Shown here piece after piece: positions 14,714 through 24,257 of a stretch of 63,445 nucleotides of DNA. This DNA comes from an uncultured Gammaproteobacteria bacterium (GTDB lineage Bacteria > Pseudomonadota > Gammaproteobacteria > Steroidobacterales > XN24), in the NCBI GenBank assembly GCA_947259915.1, contig CAMYOC010000040.1:100265-163709 (forward strand), read 5' to 3'. How positions within the stretch are numbered: the stretch's first letter is position 1; each line of letters opens with the position of its first letter. A program made the position numbers and the translations under genes. The notes below the pieces were generated by a model. It had not been told where the DNA came from, did not search any database, and saw only the letters and a program-made list of their open reading frames with translations.

Positions 14714-15486
14714 CTGAGGTGTCCTGGCTGATAGACATCATGGCGCGTCTGCGCGATCCCGATGATGGCTGCCCGTGGGATATCGAGCAGACCTTCGCCA
14801 CGATCGCCCCTTACACCATAGAAGAAGCCTACGAGGTGGCCGACGCCATCGAGCGCGGCGAACTCGAGGATCTCCGCGACGAGTTGGGCGATCTCCTGCT
14901 GCAGGTGGTCTATCACGCACGCATGGCCGAGGAGGTCGGCGCATTCCGGTTCGCCGATGTCGTCGAAGGTATCTGTCGCAAGATGATCCGGCGCCATCCT
15001 CATGTGTTTGGTGACGAGCAGGTCGAGAACGCCAACGCGCAGACGGCGGCGTGGGAACGGCTCAAGGCCGAGGAACGGCAGGCCGGGCAAAGCGACACCA
15101 GCCATCTGGGCGGGATCGCTCGCGGCCTCCCGGCGCTGGTGCGCGCTGGCAAGCTCGGACGCCGCGCTGCCAGCGTAGGTTTCGATTGGCCCGATGTGGC
15201 TGGCGTGATCGGCAAGCTGCACGAGGAGCTGGCGGAACTCGAATCGGACCTCGACGATAACGAGCGTCTGGAAGGCGAGATCGGTGACCTGATGTTTACC
15301 CTGGTCAACCTGTGCCGGCATCGGGGACTCGATCCGGAGCGCGCCCTGCGCCGGAGCAACGCCAAATTCGAGCACCGCTTCCGCGCAATGGAGACCGCCC
15401 TGAGTGCCGAGAATCGAGCGCTGGGCGATGCAGCGGCGGATGAACTTGAGCGCTTGTGGCGCGATGCAAAGCGTCTCGAATCCTAG
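14710..15486 (+). CDS. mazG: Nucleoside triphosphate pyrophosphohydrolase MazG
   Basis: This 258-residue tandem-domain MazG removes non-canonical NTPs and modulates ppGpp. The first domain has CPWDIEQTF and EEAYEVADAIE/DELGDLLLQ; the second has LHEELAELESDL and EGEIGDLMFTLVN, giving the paired E-x-x-E/E-x-x-D magnesium sites. E. coli MazG is 263 residues. The GTG start overlaps nudL by four bases, behind the ribosome-binding sequence GAGGAG. hrpA follows after about 30 bases. Confidence 0.95.
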   Translation: MTEVSWLIDIMARLRDPDDGCPWDIEQTFATIAPYTIEEAYEVADAIERGELEDLRDELGDLLLQVVYHARMAEEVGAFRFADVVEGICRKMIRRHPHVFGDEQVENANAQTAAWERLKAEERQAGQSDTSHLGGIARGLPALVRAGKLGRRAASVGFDWPDVAGVIGKLHEELAELESDLDDNERLEGEIGDLMFTLVNLCRHRGLDPERALRRSNAKFEHRFRAMETALSAENRALGDAAADELERLWRDAKRLES

Positions 15487-15515
15487 CGTCACCGGTGCCG
15501 CGACCGGAGTCCTCC

Positions 15516-18500
15516 ATGCCTGAGACCGACACCCGCATCCGCGATCTGCAGGCCCTGGTCGATGAGACCATGTACGCGGATCAGGCACGCTTGCGGCGTC
15601 GATTAAAGGGCGCAGGCAAAGGCGCGCCGTCGGCACTCGAAAAGCTGGAGCAGGACATCCGTGCATCGATCGGGCGCTGCCGTCTGCGTGCGCAAACCCA
15701 GCCGGCTATCGACTATGCCCTCGAATTGCCGGTCAGCGAGCGACGCGAGGAGATCGCGGCGGCGATCGCCGAGCATCAGGTGCTGATCCTCTGCGGTGAG
15801 ACCGGGTCTGGCAAGACCACACAGCTGCCAAAAATCTGTCTGCAGACCGGTCGCGGGATACGGGGACTCATCGGCCACACCCAGCCGCGCCGGATCGCGG
15901 CCCGGGCTACCGCCAACCGGATCGCGGCGGAACTTGGGCAGCCGCTCGGCGAGCATGTCGGTTTCAAGATCCGCTTTAACGACAAGACCGGCCCGGACTG
16001 TCGGGTAAAGCTGATGACCGACGGTATCTTGCTGGCCGAGATCCAGCGGGATCGATGGCTGCGTCAATACGACACGCTGATCATCGATGAGGCACACGAG
16101 CGCAGCCTCAACATCGATTTCCTGCTCGGCTATCTCAAGCAATTGCTGCCTCGCCGGCCCGAGCTCAAGCTGATCGTCACCTCGGCCACCATCGACCCGG
16201 CTCGCTTCTCCGCGCATTTTGACGACGCGCCCGTGATCGAGGTGTCCGGCCGCACCTATCCGGTGGAGACGCGCTATCGGCCGTGGAACGTCGCAGAAGA
16301 TCCGTCGGAGCGTAGCCAGCCAGCGGCGATTGTCGAGGCCGTCGATGAACTTTGCGCCCAGCCGGGACGCGGAGACGTGCTGGTGTTCCTGGCCGGTGAG
16401 CGTGAGATACGCGAAACCGCCGACGCGCTGCGACGCCACCATCCCGAAGGCGTGGAGGTTCTGCCACTGTTCGCGCGTCTCTCGGCGGCCGAGCAGGACC
16501 GCGTGTTCCGGCCCGCGGGCCGGCGACGTATCGTGCTGGCCACCAACATTGCCGAGACCTCGCTGACGGTGCCCGGCATCCGCTTTGTGGTCGACCCGGG
16601 CCGTGCCCGTATCAGTCGCTATAGCTATCGGAGCAAGATCCAGCGGCTGCAGATCGAGGCCATCTCCCAGGCCAGCGCTGATCAGCGCAAGGGCCGCTGC
16701 GGGCGGGAACGGGACGGTATCTGTATCCGTTTGTATGAAGAGACCGACTACGACGCACGGTCGGGATTTACCGACCCCGAGATCATGCGCACCAACCTGG
16801 CCAGCGTCATCCTGCAGATGGAAACGCTGGGATTGGGCCACATCGAAGATTTTCCGTTTGTCGACCGACCGGATCCGCGCTTTGTACGCGACGGCTACCG
16901 GCTTTTGCGTGAACTGGGCGCCGTCGACGAAGCGCAGCAAGTCAGCGAGGCAGGCCGACGTATCGCCCGATTGCCAGTAGACCCGAGGCTGGGGCGGATC
17001 CTGCTCGAGGCCGCGGAACTCGGTTGTCTGAAGTCAGTGCTGCCCATCGTGGCCATGCTGAGCATCCAGGACCCACGCGAGCGCCCGCTGGAGAAGGCCG
17101 CCGTCGCCGATGAGCGTCACGCACGGTGGCAAGTGCCGGAATCGGATTTCCTCGGCATGCTCAAGCTTTGGCAAGACTATCTGGAGCAGCGTCATCATCT
17201 GTCGGTGAACAAGCAACGGCGCTGGTGCAAGGAGAACTTTTTGTCCTTTATGCGGATGCGCGAATGGTATGACGTGCATCAGCAGTTGCTGCAACAGCTG
17301 GCTCAGATCGGCCTGCGCCCGGGCGGCGACGATATCGACGGCGAGCGCATCCACAAGGCGCTGCTCACGGGTTTCCTCGGCCACATCGGGCACCGGGATG
17401 AGGAGGGCGGTTATCGAGGCCCGCGGGACAGCCGCTTTTTGATCTCCCCGGGCTCGGCCTTGAAGCAGGGCCACGCGCCCTGGGTGATGGCCGCAACGCT
17501 GGTGCAGACCTCGAGAGTATTCGCGCGGTCTGTCGCCCGGGTCGAGCCGGGCTGGATCGAGACGGCCGCGGCGCATCTGGTGCGGCGACGCTACGACGAT
17601 CCGCGATGGAGCGAGAAACGCGGGCAGGTGGTGGCAAAGGAGACCGTGACGCTCTATGGCCTGGTCCTGGCCAGCGGACGCCGGATCGACTATTCACGCA
17701 TCGATCCAGCGGCCGCGCGGAGCATCTTCCTGCAGGATGGCCTGGCGGCGGAGGCTCACGACATCCGTGCACCCTTTGTCGCCCACAACCGGAGCTTGCG
17801 CCAGCGCCTGGAGGACCTCGAGGCCCGTCTGCGTCGACGTGATCTGCTGGCAGATCCGCAGCGCATTGCCGACTTTTTCGAGACACGCATTCCGCAGGGC
17901 ATCTGCGCGCTGCGCGATTTCCAGATCTGGCGCAAAAAAGCGGAACGGCGCGATTCTCGTCTGCTGTTTATGGACCTCGATGATCTCGCGGCTTGCGATC
18001 TGCCGGGGCTGGAACCGGCAGACTTCCCTGACTCGATCACCGTCGAAGGGAACAGTCTGCCACTGAGCTATTGCCACGAGCCGGGCGCGGATGACGACGG
18101 CGTCACCGTCACCGTGCCAAGGGCACTGTTGGGCATGTTGTCGGAAGCCGATCTGGAATGGCTGACTCCCGGTCTGCTCGAAGAAAAAGTAGTGGCCATG
18201 GTGCGCAGCCTGCCGAAGGCCTTGCGCCGAAGACTGGTCCCGATACCGGAAACGGTGCGTCGCTGTATGCCCGCGTTAAGGAAGGTCCACAACGAACGTC
18301 TGGCGCCGTGTCTGGCGGCAGCGCTGCAGCGGGAGGCCGGCGTGCCGGTGCCGATGGAGGCGCTGCAGACCGTATCGCTGCCGGATTATCTGCGCTTGAA
18401 TATCCGTGTCCGCGAAGCCGATGATGCGATCTGCGGCGAGGGCCGCGATCTGGACACCCTGCAGGCGGAGTTCGCGAGCGCCGGTCCGGTGGTGCGCGCC

Positions 18501-19388
18501 GCTGCTGGCAAGGCCGCGAATACGGGCAGCAAGGACTGGGCATTCGGCACCCTTCAGCGCACGGTCAGGATCGATCAGGACGGGCATCCGCGGCATCTGT
18601 TCCCCGGCCTGCACGACGACGGCGACAGCGCATCCCTGGCCTACTTCGCCGCCGAGGACAGTGGCCTGGTCGAGCATCGGACCGGAGTCTTGCGTCTGCT
18701 GCGGCTGGGGTCCGCGGGTGAAGAGAAATACTTGCGCCGTGAACTGCACAAGAATCGTACCCTGAGTCTCAACCCGGATCTGGGTCGGGCAAGCGGCGAT
18801 CTGATCGGGGATCTGTTGTCCCTTGCAGCCAGCGAAGCCTTTCTGCCCGCCGCGACCGAGGTGCCGCGCGACGAGGCCGGCTTCCGCCGTTGCCTCAAAT
18901 CCGGCCGGCCACAGCTGGTCGCCACCGGGACGCAGACGGCTGCGCTGGTGACAGAGATCCTGCAGCGCTGGCGTCAGGCCCGGGCGCGTCTGGATGATGA
19001 GCTGCATGGCCCCGGGTCGAAGGCGGCCATCGCTGATATCACCACTCAGCTTGACGGGCTCGTCTACCCGGGATTCCTGCTCGACACACCGATGGAATGG
19101 CTGCGACACTGCCCGCGCTTTCTTGACGCGGTGCACTCGCGTCTGGACAAATTGCGCGACGGTGATCCTCGGGATCTGTCCCTGTGCCAGAGCGTCCAGC
19201 CATTTCAGGCGCGATTGCTGGAGCGACTGGAGACACTGGATGGAGACGCGATGCCATCGCCTTTGTGCCTGTACCGTTGGATGCTGGAGGAGTTCAGGGT
19301 GTCCTTGTTTGCGCAAACGCTAAAGACCTCGATCAAGATATCGCCGCAACGTCTACAGCGCCAGTGGGAGAAGGTGGTTGCCGGATAA
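15516..19388 (+). CDS. hrpA: ATP-dependent RNA helicase HrpA (DEAH box)
   Basis: This roughly 1290-residue DEAH helicase matches E. coli HrpA (1300), which rescues stalled or collided ribosomes. Motif I GETGSGKTTQLP is near residues 94–105. Other motifs seen are TQPRRIAARA, IIDEAHERSL (motif II), TSATID (III), NIAETSLTVPGI (V) and QRKGRCGRE (VI). The long HrpA-specific C-terminal region (DUF3418) is present to the end. ATG 15516 follows GGAG by 6 bases; ATG 15456 would overlap mazG by 31 bases and is less likely. Confidence 0.95.
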   Translation: MPETDTRIRDLQALVDETMYADQARLRRRLKGAGKGAPSALEKLEQDIRASIGRCRLRAQTQPAIDYALELPVSERREEIAAAIAEHQVLILCGETGSGKTTQLPKICLQTGRGIRGLIGHTQPRRIAARATANRIAAELGQPLGEHVGFKIRFNDKTGPDCRVKLMTDGILLAEIQRDRWLRQYDTLIIDEAHERSLNIDFLLGYLKQLLPRRPELKLIVTSATIDPARFSAHFDDAPVIEVSGRTYPVETRYRPWNVAEDPSERSQPAAIVEAVDELCAQPGRGDVLVFLAGEREIRETADALRRHHPEGVEVLPLFARLSAAEQDRVFRPAGRRRIVLATNIAETSLTVPGIRFVVDPGRARISRYSYRSKIQRLQIEAISQASADQRKGRCGRERDGICIRLYEETDYDARSGFTDPEIMRTNLASVILQMETLGLGHIEDFPFVDRPDPRFVRDGYRLLRELGAVDEAQQVSEAGRRIARLPVDPRLGRILLEAAELGCLKSVLPIVAMLSIQDPRERPLEKAAVADERHARWQVPESDFLGMLKLWQDYLEQRHHLSVNKQRRWCKENFLSFMRMREWYDVHQQLLQQLAQIGLRPGGDDIDGERIHKALLTGFLGHIGHRDEEGGYRGPRDSRFLISPGSALKQGHAPWVMAATLVQTSRVFARSVARVEPGWIETAAAHLVRRRYDDPRWSEKRGQVVAKETVTLYGLVLASGRRIDYSRIDPAAARSIFLQDGLAAEAHDIRAPFVAHNRSLRQRLEDLEARLRRRDLLADPQRIADFFETRIPQGICALRDFQIWRKKAERRDSRLLFMDLDDLAACDLPGLEPADFPDSITVEGNSLPLSYCHEPGADDDGVTVTVPRALLGMLSEADLEWLTPGLLEEKVVAMVRSLPKALRRRLVPIPETVRRCMPALRKVHNERLAPCLAAALQREAGVPVPMEALQTVSLPDYLRLNIRVREADDAICGEGRDLDTLQAEFASAGPVVRAAAGKAANTGSKDWAFGTLQRTVRIDQDGHPRHLFPGLHDDGDSASLAYFAAEDSGLVEHRTGVLRLLRLGSAGEEKYLRRELHKNRTLSLNPDLGRASGDLIGDLLSLAASEAFLPAATEVPRDEAGFRRCLKSGRPQLVATGTQTAALVTEILQRWRQARARLDDELHGPGSKAAIADITTQLDGLVYPGFLLDTPMEWLRHCPRFLDAVHSRLDKLRDGDPRDLSLCQSVQPFQARLLERLETLDGDAMPSPLCLYRWMLEEFRVSLFAQTLKTSIKISPQRLQRQWEKVVAG

Positions 19389-19496
19389 TTCGACGCGACT
19401 GGAGGCCGGGCGTTCGATCCCGACCGTCATCAATCACGGGCGTCCGCGCCCGGAGCCGGATCCTCATGGCCGCGCCTCGCGGCCGGGAGACCCGCG

Positions 19497-20426
19497 ATGA
19501 AGATGGGCGTAGTCGTCGATGCGACCTGCGATCTGGCCCACGCCCTGGTTAGTGAGCAGGAACTGGTCGTGTTGCCCGCCGCGCTGGTGCTGGACCGGAC
19601 CCGGGTGTTGATGGACGATCGCGATCCCGCCAGGACGCTCAGGATGTACAGACGCTACCTCTGCGACCGTGCTCAGGTCCCGGGTATCCAGCCGATGAGT
19701 GCGGTCGCAATGCGCGAGCTGTTTCTCAACGACCTGGTGTTGCGTTACGACCGTATCCTCGTCTTGTGCATGGACGCCAGGCTGGGCGAGTTCTTCGGCC
19801 ATGCTACCCAGGCGTCTTTTGGGGTGCTAAAGGAGTACCGGCAGCTGCGCGAGGATGCGGGCCTTGATCCCTCGTTCGCAATGCGTGTGCTGGACACCGG
19901 GACCGTCGGCCCCGGAGAGGGCGTGCTGGCCGATGAGGCGGTCCGCGCGCTGCATCGAGGGCAGGAGAACTTCGATACGATACGACGCAGGGTCCAGGCG
20001 ATGGCGGCCCGCGTCAAATGCCGCCTGGTCCCGGCCGATCTCAGCTATCTGCAACACCGCCGCCGTGGCGATGGTGCGCGCATGCGTGGCTGGGACTATC
20101 GTCTCGGACGCTGGCTCGGGATGCGACCGCTGCTGGCATTGGAAGCCGGACGCTGGCGCGCCATCGGGCATGGGCGGAATTTCCGCCAGACCGTCAGCCG
20201 CCTGCTTGGCGACACCACGGCGCGGGTGCAAGCTGGAGAGACCGGCCCCGTCGTCGTGATGAGCTTTGGCGGCGATCCCCGTCTGATCCGCGCGCTACCG
20301 GCTTACAAGGAGCTCGAGTCCAAAGCTGCGCGGCGGCGCATCGATCTGCAGCTGGCGGTGATGAGCGCCACCCTGGCGGCTCAGGTCGGGCCCGGCGCGT
20401 TCGCGCTGGCCTGGAGCGAAAACTAA
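19497..20426 (+). CDS. DegV family protein (fatty-acid binding)
   Basis: The 309-residue protein begins VVVDATCDL, the DegV opening, and has the second-domain marks [12 protein letters not shown] and the C-terminal [10 protein letters not shown]. DegV proteins bind a fatty acyl chain; in Gram-positives they feed exogenous fatty acids to FakA kinase. Whether this diverged member does so is unknown, since no fakA-like gene is visible here. It follows hrpA after a 108-base gap and converges on the slipin gene with a 4-base overlap. Confidence 0.75.
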   Translation: MKMGVVVDATCDLAHALVSEQELVVLPAALVLDRTRVLMDDRDPARTLRMYRRYLCDRAQVPGIQPMSAVAMRELFLNDLVLRYDRILVLCMDARLGEFFGHATQASFGVLKEYRQLREDAGLDPSFAMRVLDTGTVGPGEGVLADEAVRALHRGQENFDTIRRRVQAMAARVKCRLVPADLSYLQHRRRGDGARMRGWDYRLGRWLGMRPLLALEAGRWRAIGHGRNFRQTVSRLLGDTTARVQAGETGPVVVMSFGGDPRLIRALPAYKELESKAARRRIDLQLAVMSATLAAQVGPGAFALAWSEN

Positions 20427-21208
20427 TTCCCGCCGCCGCTCTCGCCTTTCTTGCCTAGCATAGCCTGGATCAGGTCCATCGGTAACGGAAACACGATCGT
20501 GTGGGTGCCGTTGCCGGCCACGTCGGTCAGCGTCTGCAGATAGCGCAGCTGGATCGACTCGGGTTGCCCCGACAAGGTGCGCGCGGCTTGCAGCAGATGC
20601 TCCGAGGCCTGCAGCTCACCTTCCGCATGGATAACCTTGGCGCGCCGCGAACGTTCGGCCTCGGCCTGCGCTGCGATCGCCCGGATCATGCTCTCATCCA
20701 GATCTACATGTTTGATCTCGACATTCGACACCTTGATGCCCCAGGCATCGGTCTGACGATCGAGGATGGACTGGATATCCACGTTGAGCTTGTCGCGCTC
20801 GGACAGCATCTCATCCAGTTCGTGCTGACCGAGCACGGAGCGCAGCGTCGTCTGCGCAAGCTGGCTGGTCGCCTCATAGACGTTCTCAACCTGGATCACC
20901 GCCTTTTCCGGGTCGACGATGCGGAAGTAGATCACCGCGTTGACCTTGACCGACACGTTGTCGCGCGAGATCACGTCCTGGGTGGGCACGTCCATCACGA
21001 TCACGCGCAGATCGCGCTTGACCATCTCCTGGATGATCGGGATGACGATGATCAGCCCCGGCCCCTTGACCTTCCAGAAGCGTCCCAGCTGGAAGACGAC
21101 ACCGCGCTCATACTCCTTGAGGATCTTGATCGCGCTGATCAACAACAGCACCAGGATGGCGAGACCAAAAACGGCAAAGTTCTGAACAAAATTCTCAAAC
21201 ATGATCAT
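20423..21208 (-). CDS. Slipin (stomatin-like SPFH membrane protein)
   Basis: This 261-residue protein has one N-terminal transmembrane segment (residues about 10–27) followed by the SPFH/band-7 domain. That domain contains [27 protein letters not shown] and [17 protein letters not shown], then a charged coiled coil ([19 protein letters not shown]). It forms a pair with the NfeD protease upstream (ATGA overlap of 4 bases), the classic bacterial slipin–NfeD operon. It is likely a membrane-microdomain scaffold and a candidate substrate of the protease. Confidence 0.93.
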   Translation of the reverse strand: MIMFENFVQNFAVFGLAILVLLLISAIKILKEYERGVVFQLGRFWKVKGPGLIIVIPIIQEMVKRDLRVIVMDVPTQDVISRDNVSVKVNAVIYFRIVDPEKAVIQVENVYEATSQLAQTTLRSVLGQHELDEMLSERDKLNVDIQSILDRQTDAWGIKVSNVEIKHVDLDESMIRAIAAQAEAERSRRAKVIHAEGELQASEHLLQAARTLSGQPESIQLRYLQTLTDVAGNGTHTIVFPLPMDLIQAMLGKKGESGGGN

Positions 21209-22623
21209 TGCTCCATGCGGTCGATGGGCTTCACCGTCAGGGTGAGACCATCGACGGCGGTGACTGTGAGGGGTTGCCCGTCCGCGACCGGTGTGTCACA
21301 GCGGGCGATCCAGCGTTCTCCATGCAGAAAGACCTGACCGGTGCCATCGAATGCAGCGGTCGCCTCGGCGCGGGCACCGAGCAGCTGTTCGATCCCGCTG
21401 ACGATCGGCCGGCGGCGTGCCTTGATCGCCAGCCAGATGGTCGCCATGACCAGGGTGCCGCCGAGCAGCGCGATAGAGCCAATCAGCGTCATCGGCACGC
21501 CGAAGCCCGGCACTTCCGTATCCATCAGGATCACCGAACCGGCTACAAACGCGATGATGCCGCCGATGCCGAGCGCGCCAAAGCTGGGCACAAACGCCTC
21601 GGAGATCATCAGGATGATCCCCAGCGCGATCAGCCCGAGACCCGCGTAGTTCACCGGCAGGATCTGGAATGCATAGGCGGCCAGCAACAGGCAGATCGCG
21701 CCCGCCACACCCGGCAGGATGGCTCCCGGGTTGTAACCTTCGAACAACAGGCCATAGAGCCCGACCAGCAGCAACAGATAAGCCACCGTCGGGTTGGTGA
21801 TCACGGCGAGGAGCTCCGTGCGCCAGTCGGGATCGACTCGCTCGGTGACCAGTCCCGCGGTCTGCAGCTCGACGGTGCCGCTGGTGGTTTCCACCGACCG
21901 ACCGTCGATCTGTCGCAGCAGATCCGCCAGATCATCAGCCATCAGATCGATCACGCCGATCTCGAGGGCTTCCTCTGCCGGCAGGCTTGCCGCTTCGCGT
22001 ACCGCCTGTTCGGCCCACTCCACGTTGCGGTCGCGGAGTTCGGCCAGGCCACGGATATAGGCGACGGCGTCGTTCAAAGACTTGGCCGTCGCAGCATCCG
22101 ACGGTGCAGCGGGACGGTCCGTTTCGCCATCGGCAGCGTCGTCGCCGCCGTCCACATCCGGTTTCGGGCCAGTCGGCCGGGCAGGGGGCTTGGGCGTCGT
22201 GCCGCCGACCGGCACCGGTGTGGCGGCACCCAGGTTTGTGGCCGGCGCCATGGCCGCAATGTGGCTGGCATAGAGGATAAAGGTCCCGGCGCTGGCCGCG
22301 CGTGAGCCGCTCGGTGAGACAAACGTCGCGACCGGGACCGGCGACGCCAGGATCGCCTTGATGATGTCGCGCATCGAACTGTCGAGACCGCCCGGGGTGT
22401 CCATTTCCAGCACCACGATGGCGGCGCCCCGATCCGGCGCGCTTTCGATGCCGCGTCTCAGATAATCTGCCGTGGCCGGACCGATGGCGCCCTCGACACG
22501 CAACAACAACGCGATATCTCCGTTGTCTGCGACGGTGCTGGCCGCGGTAAACAACAGGCACAATGATGCCAGCACCATGCGCAGGGGCTGGGCAAAGCGA
22601 TCATGCGTAAAAAGCGACATCAC
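21205..22623 (-). CDS. NfeD-family membrane serine protease
   Basis: This is a 472-residue long-form NfeD. It has an N-terminal signal peptide (to about residue 32) and a ClpP/SppA-like periplasmic protease domain with [15 protein letters not shown] and the nucleophile region [16 protein letters not shown] Pro/Asp-rich linker (about residues 150–185) follows, then a second protease segment, four to five transmembrane helices (about 275–395), and a C-terminal OB-fold NfeD domain (to 472). Orthologues such as PH1510 cleave the C-terminus of their partner stomatin, which here is the coupled downstream slipin. Confidence 0.9.
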   Translation of the reverse strand: MMSLFTHDRFAQPLRMVLASLCLLFTAASTVADNGDIALLLRVEGAIGPATADYLRRGIESAPDRGAAIVVLEMDTPGGLDSSMRDIIKAILASPVPVATFVSPSGSRAASAGTFILYASHIAAMAPATNLGAATPVPVGGTTPKPPARPTGPKPDVDGGDDAADGETDRPAAPSDAATAKSLNDAVAYIRGLAELRDRNVEWAEQAVREAASLPAEEALEIGVIDLMADDLADLLRQIDGRSVETTSGTVELQTAGLVTERVDPDWRTELLAVITNPTVAYLLLLVGLYGLLFEGYNPGAILPGVAGAICLLLAAYAFQILPVNYAGLGLIALGIILMISEAFVPSFGALGIGGIIAFVAGSVILMDTEVPGFGVPMTLIGSIALLGGTLVMATIWLAIKARRRPIVSGIEQLLGARAEATAAFDGTGQVFLHGERWIARCDTPVADGQPLTVTAVDGLTLTVKPIDRMEQ

Positions 22624-22728
22624 CTACTGATAGTATCCCTTGCCTGCCGGTCTCGCCAGGCGACCGGTCTGTCGGGCCATAGTTCCGCCTATAGTTCTGC
22701 AATGCCGGAACCGGTAAGCTCCCGCGCC

Positions 22729-23220
22729 ATGGATATCACCTTTGTCACCACCGGCGGCACGATCGACAAGGTCTACTACGACGCCAACAGTCGCTACGAA
22801 GTCGGCGAGTCCGTCATCGATCAGATCCTGCGCCAGGGCGAAGTCCACTTCGAGCACCGGGTGGTCCAGCTGATGCGCAAGGACAGTCTGGAACTGAACG
22901 ACCAGGATCGCCAGCTGATCCGGGCCAGCGTCGAGGCGGATCCGGCGCGCCGGATTGTCATCACCCACGGCACAGACACTATGGTGGAGACTGCCAGAGC
23001 GCTGCAGGGTCTTGGGGACAAAGTCATCGTGCTGACCGGCGCGCTCAATCCTGCACGCTTCCAGGCCAGCGACGCCGTGTTCAACATCGGCATGGCGGTC
23101 GCCGCAGTACAGGCTCTGCCGGCTGGTGTATATCTGGCCATGAACGGCCAGATCTTTGATCCGGCTGACGTGCGTAAAAACCTCAAGCTAAAGCGCTTTG
23201 AACACCTGGACGGAACCTGA
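22729..23220 (+). CDS. Short asparaginase-domain protein
   Basis: This 163-residue protein contains only the N-terminal half of an L-asparaginase. It has FVTTGGTIDK with the nucleophilic Thr at residues 7–14 and the second motif THGTDTMVETA near residues 80–90. It then ends after LNPARFQASDAVFNIG and NGQIFD, where the full enzymes (about 330 residues) continue into a C-terminal domain. Start: ATG 22729 directly precedes the conserved strand; ATG 22702 is possible. The upstream open frame overlaps the divergent nfeD start. Activity is uncertain. Confidence 0.8.
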   Translation: MDITFVTTGGTIDKVYYDANSRYEVGESVIDQILRQGEVHFEHRVVQLMRKDSLELNDQDRQLIRASVEADPARRIVITHGTDTMVETARALQGLGDKVIVLTGALNPARFQASDAVFNIGMAVAAVQALPAGVYLAMNGQIFDPADVRKNLKLKRFEHLDGT

Positions 23221-23239
23221 ACGTGAGACACGGAGCACA

Positions 23240-24184
23240 ATGATGATAGCGAGTCTGACCCCGCTGATGCTGTTGGTACTGTCAGGGTTACCCGCGGCCG
23301 GCCATGCCAACGAGGACAGTAACGACGAGGAAACATCGACATCGGCATCGACGCCACCCATGGAGGAGATCCAGGTCACGGTGGATCAGGTCTCGGGCCC
23401 GGTCTATATGCTGACCGGTCGCGGTGGCAACCTGGGTCTGTGTATCGGCGAGGACGGCGTCTTTTTGATCGACGACCAGTACGCGCCGATGACGCCGGCG
23501 ATCCGCCAGGCGGTGGCACAACTCACCGATAAACCGGTGCGCTTTGTGCTCAATACGCACTGGCACAGCGATCATACCGGCGGCAACGAAAACTTCGGCG
23601 AGTTCGGCGCGGTGATCGTGGCCCACGACAATGTACGCGTCCGGCTGAGCAGTGATCAGGTAATGCCGTTCATGGGTCGCGAGGTACCGGCTTCACCAGC
23701 AGGCGCGCTGCCGGTGGTCACATTCAACGATACAGTCAGCTTTCACCTGAATGGCAACACGATCCGTGCTTTCCATGCCGCGGCTGCGCACACGGATGGT
23801 GACGCGATCGTGCATTTCGACGAGGCCAACGTGGTGCACATGGGCGACATATTCTGGAACGGATTCTATCCGTTTATCGACAGCCATAGCGGCGGCTCGA
23901 TCCGCGGCACGGTGGCTGCGGTCGATACGGTGTTGTTGTTGATCGACGATGAGACTGCCGTAATCGCCGGTCATGGGGCGCTGGGCGATCGGGCGCAGTT
24001 GATCGCCTACCGTGACATGCTTCAGGGGATCGCCGACCGCATCCAGACGCTGCTCGACGCGGGCAAAACGCTCGAGGAAACCCAGGCGGCCGGGCCGACC
24101 GCAGACTGGGACGCAGAGTGGGGCGGCGGCTTTATCAAACCGGAAGCTTTTGTGCGTATGGTCTACGAGGACCTGGCGCAGTAA
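23240..24184 (+). CDS. Exported MBL-fold metallohydrolase
   Basis: This 314-residue protein has a signal peptide (MMIASLTPLMLLVLSG, cleavage near residue 23) and an acidic spacer rich in Asp, Glu and Ser. A metallo-beta-lactamase fold follows, with the zinc motif NTHWHSDHTGG, a third ligand His in AAAAHTDGDAIV, HMGDIFWNGFYP and a terminal GHG. It is probably periplasmic. The substrate is not a lactam by default; the family includes thioesterases and quinoprotein-relay-like hydrolases. ATG 23240 follows CGGAG; 23243 is an alternative. Confidence 0.85.
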   Translation: MMIASLTPLMLLVLSGLPAAGHANEDSNDEETSTSASTPPMEEIQVTVDQVSGPVYMLTGRGGNLGLCIGEDGVFLIDDQYAPMTPAIRQAVAQLTDKPVRFVLNTHWHSDHTGGNENFGEFGAVIVAHDNVRVRLSSDQVMPFMGREVPASPAGALPVVTFNDTVSFHLNGNTIRAFHAAAAHTDGDAIVHFDEANVVHMGDIFWNGFYPFIDSHSGGSIRGTVAAVDTVLLLIDDETAVIAGHGALGDRAQLIAYRDMLQGIADRIQTLLDAGKTLEETQAAGPTADWDAEWGGGFIKPEAFVRMVYEDLAQ

Positions 24185-24197
24185 CACATCGATAAAC

Positions 24198-24215
24198 GGC
24201 GCCCCGGAGGGCGCC
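24198..24215. terminator. Bidirectional hairpin between convergent genes
   Basis: A perfect 7-bp stem (GGCGCCC / GGGCGCC) with loop CGGA lies between the MBL-fold stop and the convergent aldehyde dehydrogenase stop. There is no clear T-tract, so termination efficiency is uncertain. Confidence 0.45.
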
Positions 24216-24257
24216 GCAAGCACTCGTTCCAATCGCCGCGCGGCGGCGTGGGCTCGA

